Positions 51,901-61,100 of a stretch of DNA of 64,000 nt are shown here, piece by piece. The notes under the pieces were generated by a model. That model made no database searches. It had not been told where the DNA came from and was given only the letters and a program-made list of their open reading frames with translations. Source of the DNA: Phytoseiulus persimilis (lineage: Eukaryota; Arthropoda; Arachnida; Mesostigmata; Phytoseiidae); the NCBI GenBank assembly GCA_037576195.1, contig CM075104.1, positions 27,358,211-27,422,210 of the forward strand, read 5' to 3'. How positions within the stretch are numbered: the stretch's first letter is position 1; each line of letters begins with the position of its first letter. The translations under genes and the position numbers were made by a program.

Positions 51901-53644
51901 ACTCAATGTAGCAGTAACTGGATTATACTTCTTTCTCGTTCCAGTCTTCCCTCGATGAAGCGACAGATTCGTGGGGAGTGAAAGTGGAACGAGTTGAAAT
52001 GTGAGTCGGAAAATCTGCTAAGACCTGAATTAAAACAACCTATTTTTTTTTCCACACGGAAATCGATACGTCATCTCTGAGAGGAGACCGCCTCTGCTAG
52101 TAGCTACCCCGAGATCGGTCGTCCCGTACCGGTCTGAATCTCGGGAGCTGCTTCAGCCTCGAAGCGATTTTTCATCCTTTTCGAGAGTTCGGAGGCGCTA
52201 CCAATGACTCCTGCTCGATTCGACGAGAACAGTAGAGAGGAACATCGCGGTCTTCTCGCTCCGTCGATTTTCCCCCTTATTCTCAGAAATTTCGGAATTT
52301 GTCACGATTCAGTGATTGGCACACCAATGAACATTTGTGCTGCGCTCAGACGAGCTCGGAGAAAGTCCAATCTCGAATTCGGGTTGGCCCGGCTGTTCCT
52401 CTCGCTCGAATGAAAGCCTTGACCTCAACAAGATCGTGCAAGGGCAAGACCGGTATTCAGATGAGAATGAATCTGTTCCGAGCCGGAAGAACGCGACCGC
52501 TTGTCTCGATTGCTCTTCCTCGATGCCCTCTGTTCGGACTGAGGTCCTCGCCATGGATTCATTTCCATCCGCCCATCCAAGCACGCACTCACACACTCTC
52601 GTTATTGTCTTTTGTGACCAACAGCAAAGACGTTCGACTGCCCGTACAACTCCAGAGGGCCATGGCGGCGGAAGCAGAAGCGACCCGAGAAGCAAGGGCC
52701 AAAGTGATAGCTGCCGAAGGAGAACAAAGGGCTTCAAGGTAAGCGAACCGAGCGAAATCTAGCGAGTGACCCTTGCTCGATATCGGTTGAGGGTTCGATG
52801 AAATCTTCTCGAACCGCCCCGACTGACTCGAGTGATCGTTCACTGCACAAATCAACACCGAGTTCGCGTCTGTTCTAGATCGCTCAAAGAGGCGGCGGAG
52901 GTGATCGCGGAAACTCCCTCGGCGTTGCAACTCCGTTATCTGCAAACACTGACATCGATTGCGGCTGAGAAGAATTCTACCATCGTTTTCCCTCTCCCCA
53001 TGGAAATCATGCGGAGCATCATCTATTCACACCAGCACAACAACAACAACAGTTACAGCAACCAGCAACACAACATGAACAATACGATGCACGAAAAGAA
53101 TAACCGAAATATGCGGCACACCGAGAAAGATCTCAGCAGAGGTACGTAGCAAAGTTCTATCATACTCGAATTGTGGTTTTCCGCCATTATCCGTCAATAT
53201 AATCGCCGACCGTGTCTGAACAGCGTTCACCACCCCACGCGGCGGCTGTGTGGGTGTCTGGAGAGCTGGCAGCAAACTGTGCTCTCGGAGTCAGCCGACA
53301 AACTCCGTCCCTGTTTGCTCCAGTTCCTTTCTGTGCTATTTTTCATCTCTCTCCTCACTGATAGAGGCCGCGGGGAACGAGAGAGCCAGCCGTGAGATGA
53401 GGCGTTAAGAATAGAGCAGCCCCGCGAGCAAACGGCGGGAAAACGGGTGATCAAGCTACGCATAACATCCACTGCACAGTCGGTATTCATGGATCGAGCC
53501 TGCCCTTGTTCGATCGGAGGAACTTGCGCTCGATCCTCTCGAACTTGAAGCAAACATTCACTCTTTCCAGGTGACGACGAACCCACCGAACCGTTCCCAC
53601 CTCTTCCAGATGAAGAAATACTCGACGTGCCTCTGATATCATAG
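39784..53644 (+). CDS. mec-2: MEC-2/stomatin-family membrane protein, eight coding exons
   Basis: Coding exons are 39784-39931, 43341-43511, 44434-44516, 44627-44830, 51945-52000, 52625-52738, 52879-53141 and 53571-53644. Together they make 1113 nt, that is 370 residues plus TAG, with every junction GT..AG and in phase. Residues 1-49 are proline-rich. Residues 60-84 form the hydrophobic hairpin that dips into the inner leaflet, with Pro74 at the position of the conserved hairpin proline (MEC-2 Pro134, stomatin Pro47). [13 protein letters not shown] (85-97) opens the SPFH/PHB domain, which runs to about residue 300. Cys114 in FFIIPCID matches a palmitoylated family cysteine. An Asn/His/Gln-rich linker follows (about 310-338), then an acidic tail. 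Family members oligomerise at cholesterol-rich plasma membrane and tune DEG/ENaC mechanosensory channels; that role here is inferred from homology. The identification is secure. Exon 1 and exon 8 are less certain than exons 2-7, and upstream exons may exist. Confidence 0.93.
39932..43340 (+). other. mec-2: mec-2 intron 1 (3.4 kb)
   Basis: Bounded by GTAAGT and TTTCTTTCAG. No repeat or gene recognised inside; an alternative first exon could hide here. Confidence 0.6.
43341..43511 (+). CDS. mec-2: mec-2 exon 2: membrane hairpin and start of SPFH domain
   Basis: The acceptor TTTCTTTCAG ends at 43340 and the donor GTGAGT starts at 43512. It encodes residues 51-106 plus both split codons. It contains the hydrophobic stretch [20 protein letters not shown], two cysteines next to it (78 and 80), and the strongly conserved segment [18 protein letters not shown] followed by ARGPG. 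This is the most diagnostic exon for the MEC-2/stomatin/podocin family. Confidence 0.97.
43829..43854 (+). other. 10-bp perfect hairpin in mec-2 intron 2
   Basis: CGACCAGCCA and TGGCTGGTCG flank a six-base loop AGCTGC. It lies 318 bp after the exon 2 donor. It could form in the pre-mRNA; no function is evident. Confidence 0.5.
44434..44516 (+). CDS. mec-2: mec-2 exon 3: SPFH domain
   Basis: The acceptor CATCTTCCAG ends at 44433 and the donor GTATGT starts at 44517. After completing Gly107 it encodes [19 protein letters not shown] then SFDVPPQE (residues 108-134), near-identical to the family consensus. Cys114 corresponds to a palmitoylated cysteine of stomatin and MEC-2. It ends in phase 0. 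Confidence 0.97.
44627..44830 (+). CDS. mec-2: mec-2 exon 4: SPFH domain core
   Basis: The acceptor ends GCCACAG at 44626 after a short 110-bp intron, and the donor GTGAGC starts at 44831. Its 68 in-phase codons give residues 135-202, beginning [20 protein letters not shown] and ending ESISHVMQ. Within it, [20 protein letters not shown] replaces the more usual NVEDA-x-STKLLAQTTLRN, a mild divergence at the YGH triplet. Confidence 0.97.
46409..46440 (+). repeat. GGCC/CAGC simple repeat in mec-2 intron 4
   Basis: GGCCGGCCGGCCAGCCAGCC followed by AGCTAGCTGC, about 180 bp before the hAT-Buster insertion. Confidence 0.8.
46621..47181 (+). mobile_element. deleted hAT-Buster transposon inside mec-2 intron 4
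   Basis: The ends read CAGGGATGGGCAACTT (left) and, inward from the right, CAGGGGTGGTCAAAGT: an imperfect terminal inverted repeat of the CAGGGGTGG-x-CAA type seen in hAT-Buster/Charlie elements. Flanks are TTCTAGAT (46613-46620) and TTCTCTGT (47182-47189), agreeing at 5 of 8 bases, so the duplication is decayed or doubtful; the left one has the central TA expected for Buster. At 561 bp it keeps only the first part of a transposase frame (46880 onward) and the right end, so it is an internally deleted, immobile copy. Confidence 0.8.
46880..47068 (+). pseudogene. 5' fragment of hAT-Buster (GTF2IRD2/ZBED5-like) transposase
   Basis: From the ATG at 46880 the frame begins [20 protein letters not shown] and continues to [14 protein letters not shown]. 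This matches the N-terminal BED zinc-finger block of GTF2IRD2-type transposases, which usually reads as a WT-x-x-FFV segment, KPVCLIC, then [13 protein letters not shown]. Two zinc ligands are lost: the second Cys (CLIR instead of CLIC) and the last His (SAN in place of TKH). After about 47040 the frame runs into element-end sequence and stops at 47066-47068. The DDE catalytic domain and RW dimerisation region are deleted. Family call from memory of the motif. Confidence 0.75.
50660..50719 (+). repeat. 15-bp minisatellite (four units), copy 3 in mec-2 intron 4
   Basis: Units CCAGTTGACCGAGAA, CCAGACACTCGAATC, CCAGATACGCGTAAA and CCAGACACTCGAACA. The period and the CCAG...CGAA core match the arrays near 2.9 and 4.7 kb, but the CACCGC..AAATCCTC flank is not clearly present. 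Confidence 0.65.
51945..52000 (+). CDS. mec-2: mec-2 exon 5: SPFH domain, 56 bp
   Basis: The acceptor CTCGTTCCAG ends at 51944 and the donor GTGAGT starts at 52001. It encodes [18 protein letters not shown] (residues 203-220) and two bases of Ile221. It lies 7.1 kb beyond exon 4 and would be missed by any ORF-length filter. The family block (T)[15 protein letters not shown] is intact. Confidence 0.96.
52001..52624 (+). other. mec-2: mec-2 intron 5
   Basis: 624 bp between GTGAGT and CCAACAG. It includes a nine-T run at about 52043. Nothing else recognised. Confidence 0.9.
52625..52738 (+). CDS. mec-2: mec-2 exon 6: SPFH domain, charged helix
   Basis: The acceptor GTGACCAACAG ends at 52624 and the donor GTAAGC starts at 52739. 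It encodes [20 protein letters not shown] then [17 protein letters not shown] (residues 222-258), the highly conserved alanine/glutamate-rich helix used in oligomerisation of SPFH proteins. Confidence 0.97.
52879..53141 (+). CDS. mec-2: mec-2 exon 7: end of SPFH domain and Asn/His-rich linker
   Basis: The acceptor CTGTTCTAG ends at 52878 and the donor GTACGT starts at 53142. It encodes residues 260-346. [20 protein letters not shown] and the segment ending [15 protein letters not shown] close the conserved domain. The remaining residues are an unconserved Asn/Gln/His-rich stretch written in CACAAC-type repeats. If the donor is not used, translation stops two codons later at TAG 53147-53149, giving a 348-residue form. 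Confidence 0.9.
53142..53570 (+). other. mec-2: mec-2 intron 7, possibly retained
   Basis: 429 bp between GTACGT and CTTTCCAG. If retained, the reading frame ends at 53149. Confidence 0.65.
53571..53644 (+). CDS. mec-2: mec-2 exon 8: terminal exon
   Basis: A pyrimidine-rich acceptor (TTCACTCTTTCCAG) ends at 53570. The phase matches exon 7, forming Gly347, and the frame reads [20 protein letters not shown] then LIS and stop. The tail is acidic with a PPLP core. Only splice phase and composition support it, since this end is not conserved in the family. Its clean fit makes it more likely than read-through into the stop after exon 7. Confidence 0.72.
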
Positions 53645-54841
53645 GCGAAGGAGCTTCATGCGGTAGAAGAGAGAGAACGGCGGGGAGCGATGTTCTCAAA
53701 GTCGTCTCTCTTTGCGCCATGATTCTTGAGTCGTCATTCCATTCATCACAAGCGATCATAGCTTCTTCAGAGGCAATGCCATGCACCTATGTGACCCGAT
53801 TGACTTGTCCGCTGTTTATATCTCACCTACGCTCACCGTTTCTGAGTTGAAAATCCATGGGCGATGAAGCAACAAAATTTTCTGAAAACGGCTAACTGTA
53901 TATAGGTTCCAGGAGCCATTCATTCGTTTGTCATCTCCATGAGATGACCTGCTCGCAAAGCATTTGTTTTGTCTAAACTTCCCCACTCTAAATCCAAAGG
54001 CGAAAGTCGCGCTTCAGGTCTTGATCCGTTTTATAAAAACGTTCGTTCAAAGCTCGTGCGCAGAGCCTCGTTGAGCCCTGTTGCGGAAAAAAAGGAGCAA
54101 CGCAATGCGTCACTCGAGAAATTCGTCGTTTCCGTCCTTTTCCTGTCGCTGCTCCTGAGATTACGGCCTCGTTCTTAGGCGCGTGAAGCAGTTTTGTTAT
54201 TCACAATCGAAACCGTATAGCCGCCATAAGGGTGAATGCGGAGCGTGTGGGCAAAGTTTTAAAGTAGGCAACATTTAAGATCGGGGACGGCTCGGCGCTG
54301 CCGATCGTTGACGATCGTGTTGTGGTTTGAGTTATTATCCGACTGGAAGGGTGGAAATATTCGCCGTCGCAATTCAAGCTTCTGAGTGTACTCTGATCGC
54401 GTGAGTGATGGATTTCTGAACAGTACGGCGGCGAGACAAAGCTTCTTGCTAGACGCTTGATGAGTATGTTCATGTAACACTCATTGACTCGCACCACACA
54501 CATACACAGATGCCATCATGGTTGATTCTTCGTGATTACCGAGTTCGATTAGAGATTAGTGGAACTGAGGTTCATGGATGGTTGGTTGGAAGTAGAAACA
54601 AAGAAACGTCGATGCGGACTCGTTTTTGATGAGCACCCCATCGAGCTGGGCGGTTGTACACTGCCGTTGTGTTGTCCTGGCGTAATACTGATCCGGAACA
54701 AGCAGCGAAGACTGTTTGTCCCTTACTGTACTCGATGAAATAACGTTACTGATATCACAAGTCAGGAAACATCCGAACGAAAAAGCCGTTGAACTGCCCA
54801 AACCCCGTGGCCCTCACAAGGGGATCCGTATAGAAAACGAG

Positions 54842-54862
54842 GAAGAGAGAGAGAGAGAGAGA
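54842..54862 (+). repeat. GA dinucleotide repeat
   Basis: About nine GA units. Coding-like frames on its two sides differ by one base (see the finding on 54716-55125). Confidence 0.85.
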
Positions 54863-55614
54863 CGAAGGAAGGCAGACAGTCAACCAGAGAGACAGAGTCA
54901 AGAAAGAGGAGCAGCATGAGGAGGAAGCGAGGCTGACTTTGATCGATCGGTGGCTTGATGAAGCTGATATAGATGAATCGATAATCTATGAACGAGTGGA
55001 CTGACAAAACGACAAGACAGCCCATGATGAAGCGACTTATCAAAACCATTCTGAATGAAGGATCGTCCTCAAGTTCGACAGAACGGAAGGCCAAGTACGC
55101 TGTCCGTGTCAGCGGGCAACCATTGGTGAGACAGCGCCTGTGTCGAGCAATCACTGCCAAATATCTGTTCCTTGAGCTCTCAGTAGCGTACCCATTCGCT
55201 CAGACTGCCGAATACCTGATCTTGCCCCTCCCCTGATCCATCCCTTCTTCATTCAACCCGGGGGCTGAGCGCGTTTTGCGAAGCAGACCTCAATGACTAG
55301 ATCCACTCGGTCCGATCAGCGTGGAAACGTCGATGCTGAGGAGACGATCGATTGTGATGTCGCAGACACCGACACGTTTAGAACGTTGATTGGAGTTCTT
55401 TTGCCGTATCCAACGTCGATGTGACCGGGGGGCTGGCAGGGTTGGTGATTGCTTGGGCATCCTCATCTATGAATGGAGGCTCGCTTACAGCTGACAGACT
55501 CTGGTAGAAAGGACGAATCAGAGAATCCAGGACGACATTCGAATTCTCCGGATTAGGTCCGCACGCCCTCTCCGAACGGGCGTGCTCTGTTTCTTTACTC
55601 ACGGTTCTTCACAG

Positions 55615-55749
55615 ATGGGAAGGGGGCGGCAAGAGCAGATGATTCATTCTGGCTCCTCCCCACCGCGATCGTTCCTGACAAGCCCGATCAGCGATGAAGA
55701 TTTGGATGATGCGACTGAATTCGCCAACTATCCGAGTTTCCGTCTATGA
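55615..55749 (+). CDS. candidate terminal coding exon of an unrecognised gene
   Basis: A pyrimidine-rich tract (CTCTGTTTCTTTACTCACGG) leads to an acceptor ending CACAG at 55614. The frame starting there reads 44 residues, MGRGRQEQMIHSGSSPPRSF then LTSPISDEDLDDATEFANYP and SFRL, then TGA. It is acidic, serine/proline-containing and protein-like, ending 2.1 kb after the mec-2 stop. It needs an upstream phase-0 donor; 55126 (TTG|GTGAGA) after a frame at 54988-55125 is one. It cannot be joined to mec-2 exon 7, whose phase would give an immediate stop. No family recognised. Confidence 0.3.
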   Translation: MGRGRQEQMIHSGSSPPRSFLTSPISDEDLDDATEFANYPSFRL

Positions 55750-58190
55750 ATTGACTCTGAAAACATTCGCGATCCACGTTAGGGGAAGCCACGTCCCTTT
55801 CCATCTGCTGATATGGTCGCCGTCGTTGTCGGATCCAAACCTCAAACTCGTGTAATTCAGCAGTTCGTGTGAAACTTCAAGAAAATCAGCTTAAATTCCA
55901 CCGAAGGCCCTGTTCGAACCTGTGAGCTTCTGACGGGATAGACTCTAGAAAAAACTGAGCCAAATACAATCCTCCAACGAAGAAAGAAACGAAGAGCATT
56001 CCGCACTTCGATGAGTATGAGTATAAGACACTGAGGATGAGTTTCCGGTGTAGAAATGTGAGAATTCAACGATAGTCTCCACAAGGCATAAGGGTCTTTT
56101 TCTCCTCCGAAAACACGAATCATGCATTGGTCGGAATGTGAATATTCGACGGTCATCTCCGGAATTTCACAGAAGCCAATTCGGATCTCTCCCATGAACT
56201 TGACCATCTACAAGCGACTCCCTGAGAGAGTTTTGAGCAACGCAGTGACAAATGCGTCATGGAACACAGTATATGGGATATCGGCAACAGCGGCTCCATG
56301 AGTCGCCCTTCGACGATCATCAGTCGGAGCATCATTCCCGATTCTCTCCAGTAGATTGAACTGGAATCGTATTTCCTGGCTTCGTTCTGCACCGAGCCGC
56401 AGAATAGAAGCTTGAGAGTTTTTTCAAATGTTCGTACCATCATTCAAACCTTGCATAGAATTCCTGAGGTTATGAGTACTGAAACTGACTTCCGATTGTT
56501 GCGATGATTGACAATTTATCAATTGAAGCCGATCACTACGTAGGAATGAAAAAAAAAACATCCTTTGATTGTGAGCTCGGAGAGAGGATGTTGTGTTTTT
56601 AATGTAAAGAATATGTAAGAATAATCGAAGACACGCAAGTTGACTGGAGATGCGAGCGACTAACCAAGCAAGTAGTGTATTCGAATCGATGACTGACCCA
56701 GTGACGAACGTGTATAGTGTTATGGAAACAAATAGGTTCGGTTCATCCTCAGCTATCGAGGACAGCTGAGGCGGGTGCGGGTTACAATGACGGGAGGAAA
56801 CGAGGGAAATCGGGGCTTCAGTATTCTCATTCATCATGGCCTTCAATTTTTCAGTCAGTCCGACAATTAGCGACACTCACCCGATTTTTTCATCACAGTC
56901 CAAATACTCAGAGACTTTGAACGGCTCGCGACCAAGCAAATCTACAGAAACAGAATGATTATCAAAATTTCCGAGCTTTGAAGCAAGCTGTTTGTCCGTA
57001 GCACGCGAGTGAGCTCATCGCACTGTGTGATATCAATCGAAATCGTCTCAAATCAATAATGTCTGATGATGCAAGGAACTCAAACATTAGTCGACAATAA
57101 TTATCGTTCCGGCAGAGAAATTGAGCAATATCAGATAGACAGCTCGATAATTGATCGAGCCATTATTTGGAATGTGATCGAGTGAGCTGTTCTTCCCAAA
57201 CGCGTTTTATACCTCGGTGATGGCTATAGGAGGCACGGATCTGTGAGATCGAATGGACGGAGAGTGCTCAGGACACTCGAAACATTATTGACTGCCCAAT
57301 TTACTACCTCTTAATCAAAAACCATCAACGAAATGTACACGACCAGGTTACCAGTTCTGTTTTTGATCATGAAAATGCATAGTCGACGAACGTTTCGAAA
57401 AGTCCGCCCTCTGACTCACAATTTGTTGGAAACCATCTCATAGCTGTGGAAATGTTTTCCAGATTCGTTTTTAAACGAGCTCGAACGCTCAGCGCGAATC
57501 AATGGTATTTTGGAAACTTGCTGCAGCGAACGTTTCAAACGCCGGGAACCTCATCCAACCTTTGGAGGGAGTAGAATAATAATGTTGATCATCCAGTCCG
57601 ATGAGGCGGAGCCGAGAAAAAATGGCACTATGATGTTTCCGGAGGAAGAGTGCGCAAATACGAAATGTCGTCTCGGCAGCATTTACTGTTTCTGGGTCTC
57701 AGTTGATCAATGCTATTAGACTAGGACTGATTGTAACTTTTTGAATCAAATCGATGTTCTCCGCTAGATCAAATAGATGTATGTAATGGACACAATCTAA
57801 TATTATGTATCACGATCATCTCATTATTGGGGTATTCGGATGAAACTCTCTTTTGGCGGCTAATATCTGAATCCTCATCCATAACGGAATGTAATCGCAT
57901 CCAGCGAGATCCATTGAACGAAAGAACCGGAGAGGAGAGAATTTTCGGGAGAGAGCTTGTTCTTTGTCAAGTTCGTTGTCAGACTTAACACTACCGCCAC
58001 CACCACTACAACTGATATTACAACTAAACCATTCATACTTGGATAGATGAGAGACCGGAATGGAATATTTGGAATAGCAACGAAAAAATCTTATTGTACC
58101 GCTATTCTCAAGTCCAGAGCAATCTGATTCGATCCAATTGTTACAACGACGGCCCAAACCACGACTTGTTCATTCAATAAAATAAATTAT

Positions 58191-61100
58191 TTGACTTTTA
58201 TGGATTGCCCAAATCGAACTCGTTCTTCTTCACTGACGATAAGCTGACGTAGAAATTCTCGAACGAAAAGAAAACACAGTTGGAGTACAGCAAGCCCTCG
58301 CGGAACTGGGCTTCCATTGCGGGTCGGGCCCTGGAAGGTTGACCTTGCCGTCAGCTGGCGTCTTGAGTCTCGACTGATCCATCGTGCTCCTGCATCTCAT
58401 ATCCCGGAAGATGGAGGTGTTCGTGGTCGGTGTGTTTCTTCGAGCATTCTCTCAGGTCGTGGAGTCGTGAGCCCTCGTTTAGTGCGCACGTCAATGCTGC
58501 CACCCAAATTGAAACAGCCCCTTTGTTTCCGTTGGAAAACGCACGAGCAGTACTGCCCATTATGACTGGGGCTCAAACTTTGTACCGAGTGTAGCTGTCA
58601 CAAGCACAAGGCAGCCGACTTAGCGCTTCAAATCTACATACTTAAGCGCGCATGTAGCACAGCAACGGAGAGGAGCCGCGCGACTTCCGGGTAATCTCGG
58701 GATTAGACAGGTCTTCGAGGAGCCTAACAGAAAAATGAATGAAACACTCACGCATAGCATCGGACACGGGATTCAACGTTAATCGGAGCAAACAGCGCAA
58801 GCTATTCCGTCAGATCCGCCTCCACCGCGATCCACGACCTTGTTTCCATACAGAAGACTGCCAAGCGAGAATCGCTGACGCGAACTCGCAGGCTCAAAAA
58901 TGAGCCCCTGCGGCTCCACTAGACCTGCCACGTTCTCCTTCAGCCGTTTCGTCCATTTCCCGTCGTTGTCGCCCAGTTAAGGAGCAACGACTCTTTATCA
59001 GTTTACGGGAGCCGTAGCCAAGGTGGAGCCGTCCTATTAGCGGATCGAGGTCGTTCACTATACGAAGCGTGAGAGTTAGCAGAAATAGCGACTTTTGTCG
59101 GACCACATCTACTTTGCTCATCACTTCGTCAGCTGGGGCAAATGTTCCGCGATAGTTCTCCGATGAATTATTCATCGTCCCGCATGAAACAATCGAGCGA
59201 TCATGGAATCGCCCCCATCAAGGATGATGCGTACGACCTGCACGACTGGTGGTAGGAGCTCCTTCCGGAGGGTTTGAGCAAGCAGTTCGCGCTAGCCCGT
59301 ATCAGAGACGCCGTGTTGACGCCAAAGCCTGCCGAAATCGATAGCCGTCCCCCACTTTTTTGACCCTATGTCTCGCACGAGAGATTCTGTCTCGGAGTTC
59401 TCACGGCTGAGGTTTCTATCGAGTTCCGACTCGCAACATCCTCCCCGCAACTATGACGCCGCCAGCTCCGGGGGTTCCGTCGTGACATTGCTCGAACGCG
59501 CACTCAGAAAGAGGGAAACGAAAGGAGGAAATGACTCAGATGTTGTTATCGGCCCACTCGATGTGATGCATGCTGCATACTACGTAGAGGCCGAATCGAA
59601 TCTACAAACTCGATCTGTCACTCTTGCCGATATTTGTGATCATCAACCAACTACATCTATACAGTCGCTGTCGCACTAGGGCTTCTAGAAGAGGCGGCTG
59701 AGAGCTGCTGACGGTTTCGGGTGAATAGCCGTTCCAGCATGGACGACCCATCCCCGGGTCGAGCAGAGTTCCCTTTCGTTTCAATTCTGATGTCTGCGGT
59801 ACCCGGTCGACCACGTTCGCGATTACTGCCGCATGAAACAGTTGATGAAACGGCCTAGCGAGTGCCGACTATTTGAGGTTATATGGGATAGAGTTCGCTT
59901 CTCTAGAGCTCCCGACTGCATGAAGAGTGGGTGCAGTCCTGTCACGGCCACAACAGCTTTAGCGTCTTAATTCAACGGGGCCTTTCGATACGTTTCTTCG
60001 TATCATCCTTCATTTGAGGGAAATTGCAGACGCGTGGAGCTGCAGATTCTCAGTCAAGATCGCTCGCTTGCAAGAGAGGATCAAATTAGCCGACAACGGG
60101 GAATAAAAACGTGGAGTCACCAGTGCGTACGAGGAGCCTCAGGAGGACCGCGACTTGAGCTGTTGAGCACCTCGGGAGGTAACTTTGTTATCAAAAGAGA
60201 GGATCATGTATCGTTTAGGCTTCTTTCAGGCACACTCTGATTAGATTTGTTTCGGGAATCAAGGAGAACAATGACGGAAAGTTCGTTGTTATGACAAGAT
60301 CGAGACTCTCTCAGGAGTGCCGAAAACGGATTTGGGCCCATTTCTCATCTGATTTCCTGTCTGTTCAGATCCCGCAAAGGCAATCCTCACACAGATAGCG
60401 AAAGTCACGTCATTAACCGGTTTCGTTCCGAGTGATCGACTCACCTCCGACCCGCTCGAGCAGATGAATTGCACGAATAGTTTTTGTGCTAATGATTCAG
60501 ACTATCGCTCGAGGCGAAAGCTCAGTCAGACCGCATCGAAACTCTACAGCAGATTCGTCTCTTTACGAGTTCGTCCGGGACCGCTGTTGGAAATCAGGGA
60601 AGCCTCTTCGAAATCATCAATTCTCTGACAGGATGGCTAAGGAAGTCGCGAAGGAATGAATACCTGGAATAGCATCCGAGCTGCAGGATTCAACTCCTGC
60701 ATGTGCCCGAGAGCTTCTTGCGTGTCGCTGTAAGTCGGTGTGGTGTCTCTGGGTGCTGAGGTCCTGGACCCACCTGGCCTGGATATCGGTCTTATATGCG
60801 CCTTATTACGTATATTTGCTCAGGTTCGTGCGTGCTCGAATCAAAGTGAAACTCTCCTGGCTCGTGATTGGGAAAGTCGGCCGGAAACGCGAGGGGAAGT
60901 GCGGCTTAATAGATCTGCTCGGTGAGATCTTATGTTTCAGCAAGCATATGCACATCTACCGATAGCTAATCTTCGGAAGCAGAAGTTGGCTCCAGTTGCC
61001 GTGTACGGAACAGCTGAATAAAATATTCCACTCATAATTATTCCATCGCTCAGTGACGGTTGAGAGAACCCGCCTCCTTGAGTGCTTGCTTGCGGGAAAG

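Larger units (their letters stand above)
44831..51944 (+). other. mec-2: mec-2 intron 4 (7.1 kb)
   Basis: Separates two halves of the SPFH domain. It contains the GGCC/CAGC repeat (46409), the deleted hAT-Buster element (46621-47181) and minisatellite copy 3 (50660). The remainder shows nothing I can assign. Confidence 0.85.
53645..58190. other. mec-2 downstream region, partly AT-richer
   Basis: No AATAAA was noticed close after the mec-2 stop; the first pair I find is AATAAAATAAA at 58176-58186. From about 55.8 to 58.3 kb the sequence is visibly more AT-rich, with many broken frames, suggesting untranslated or intergenic DNA. The coding-like stretch 54.7-55.75 kb is listed separately. Confidence 0.45.
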
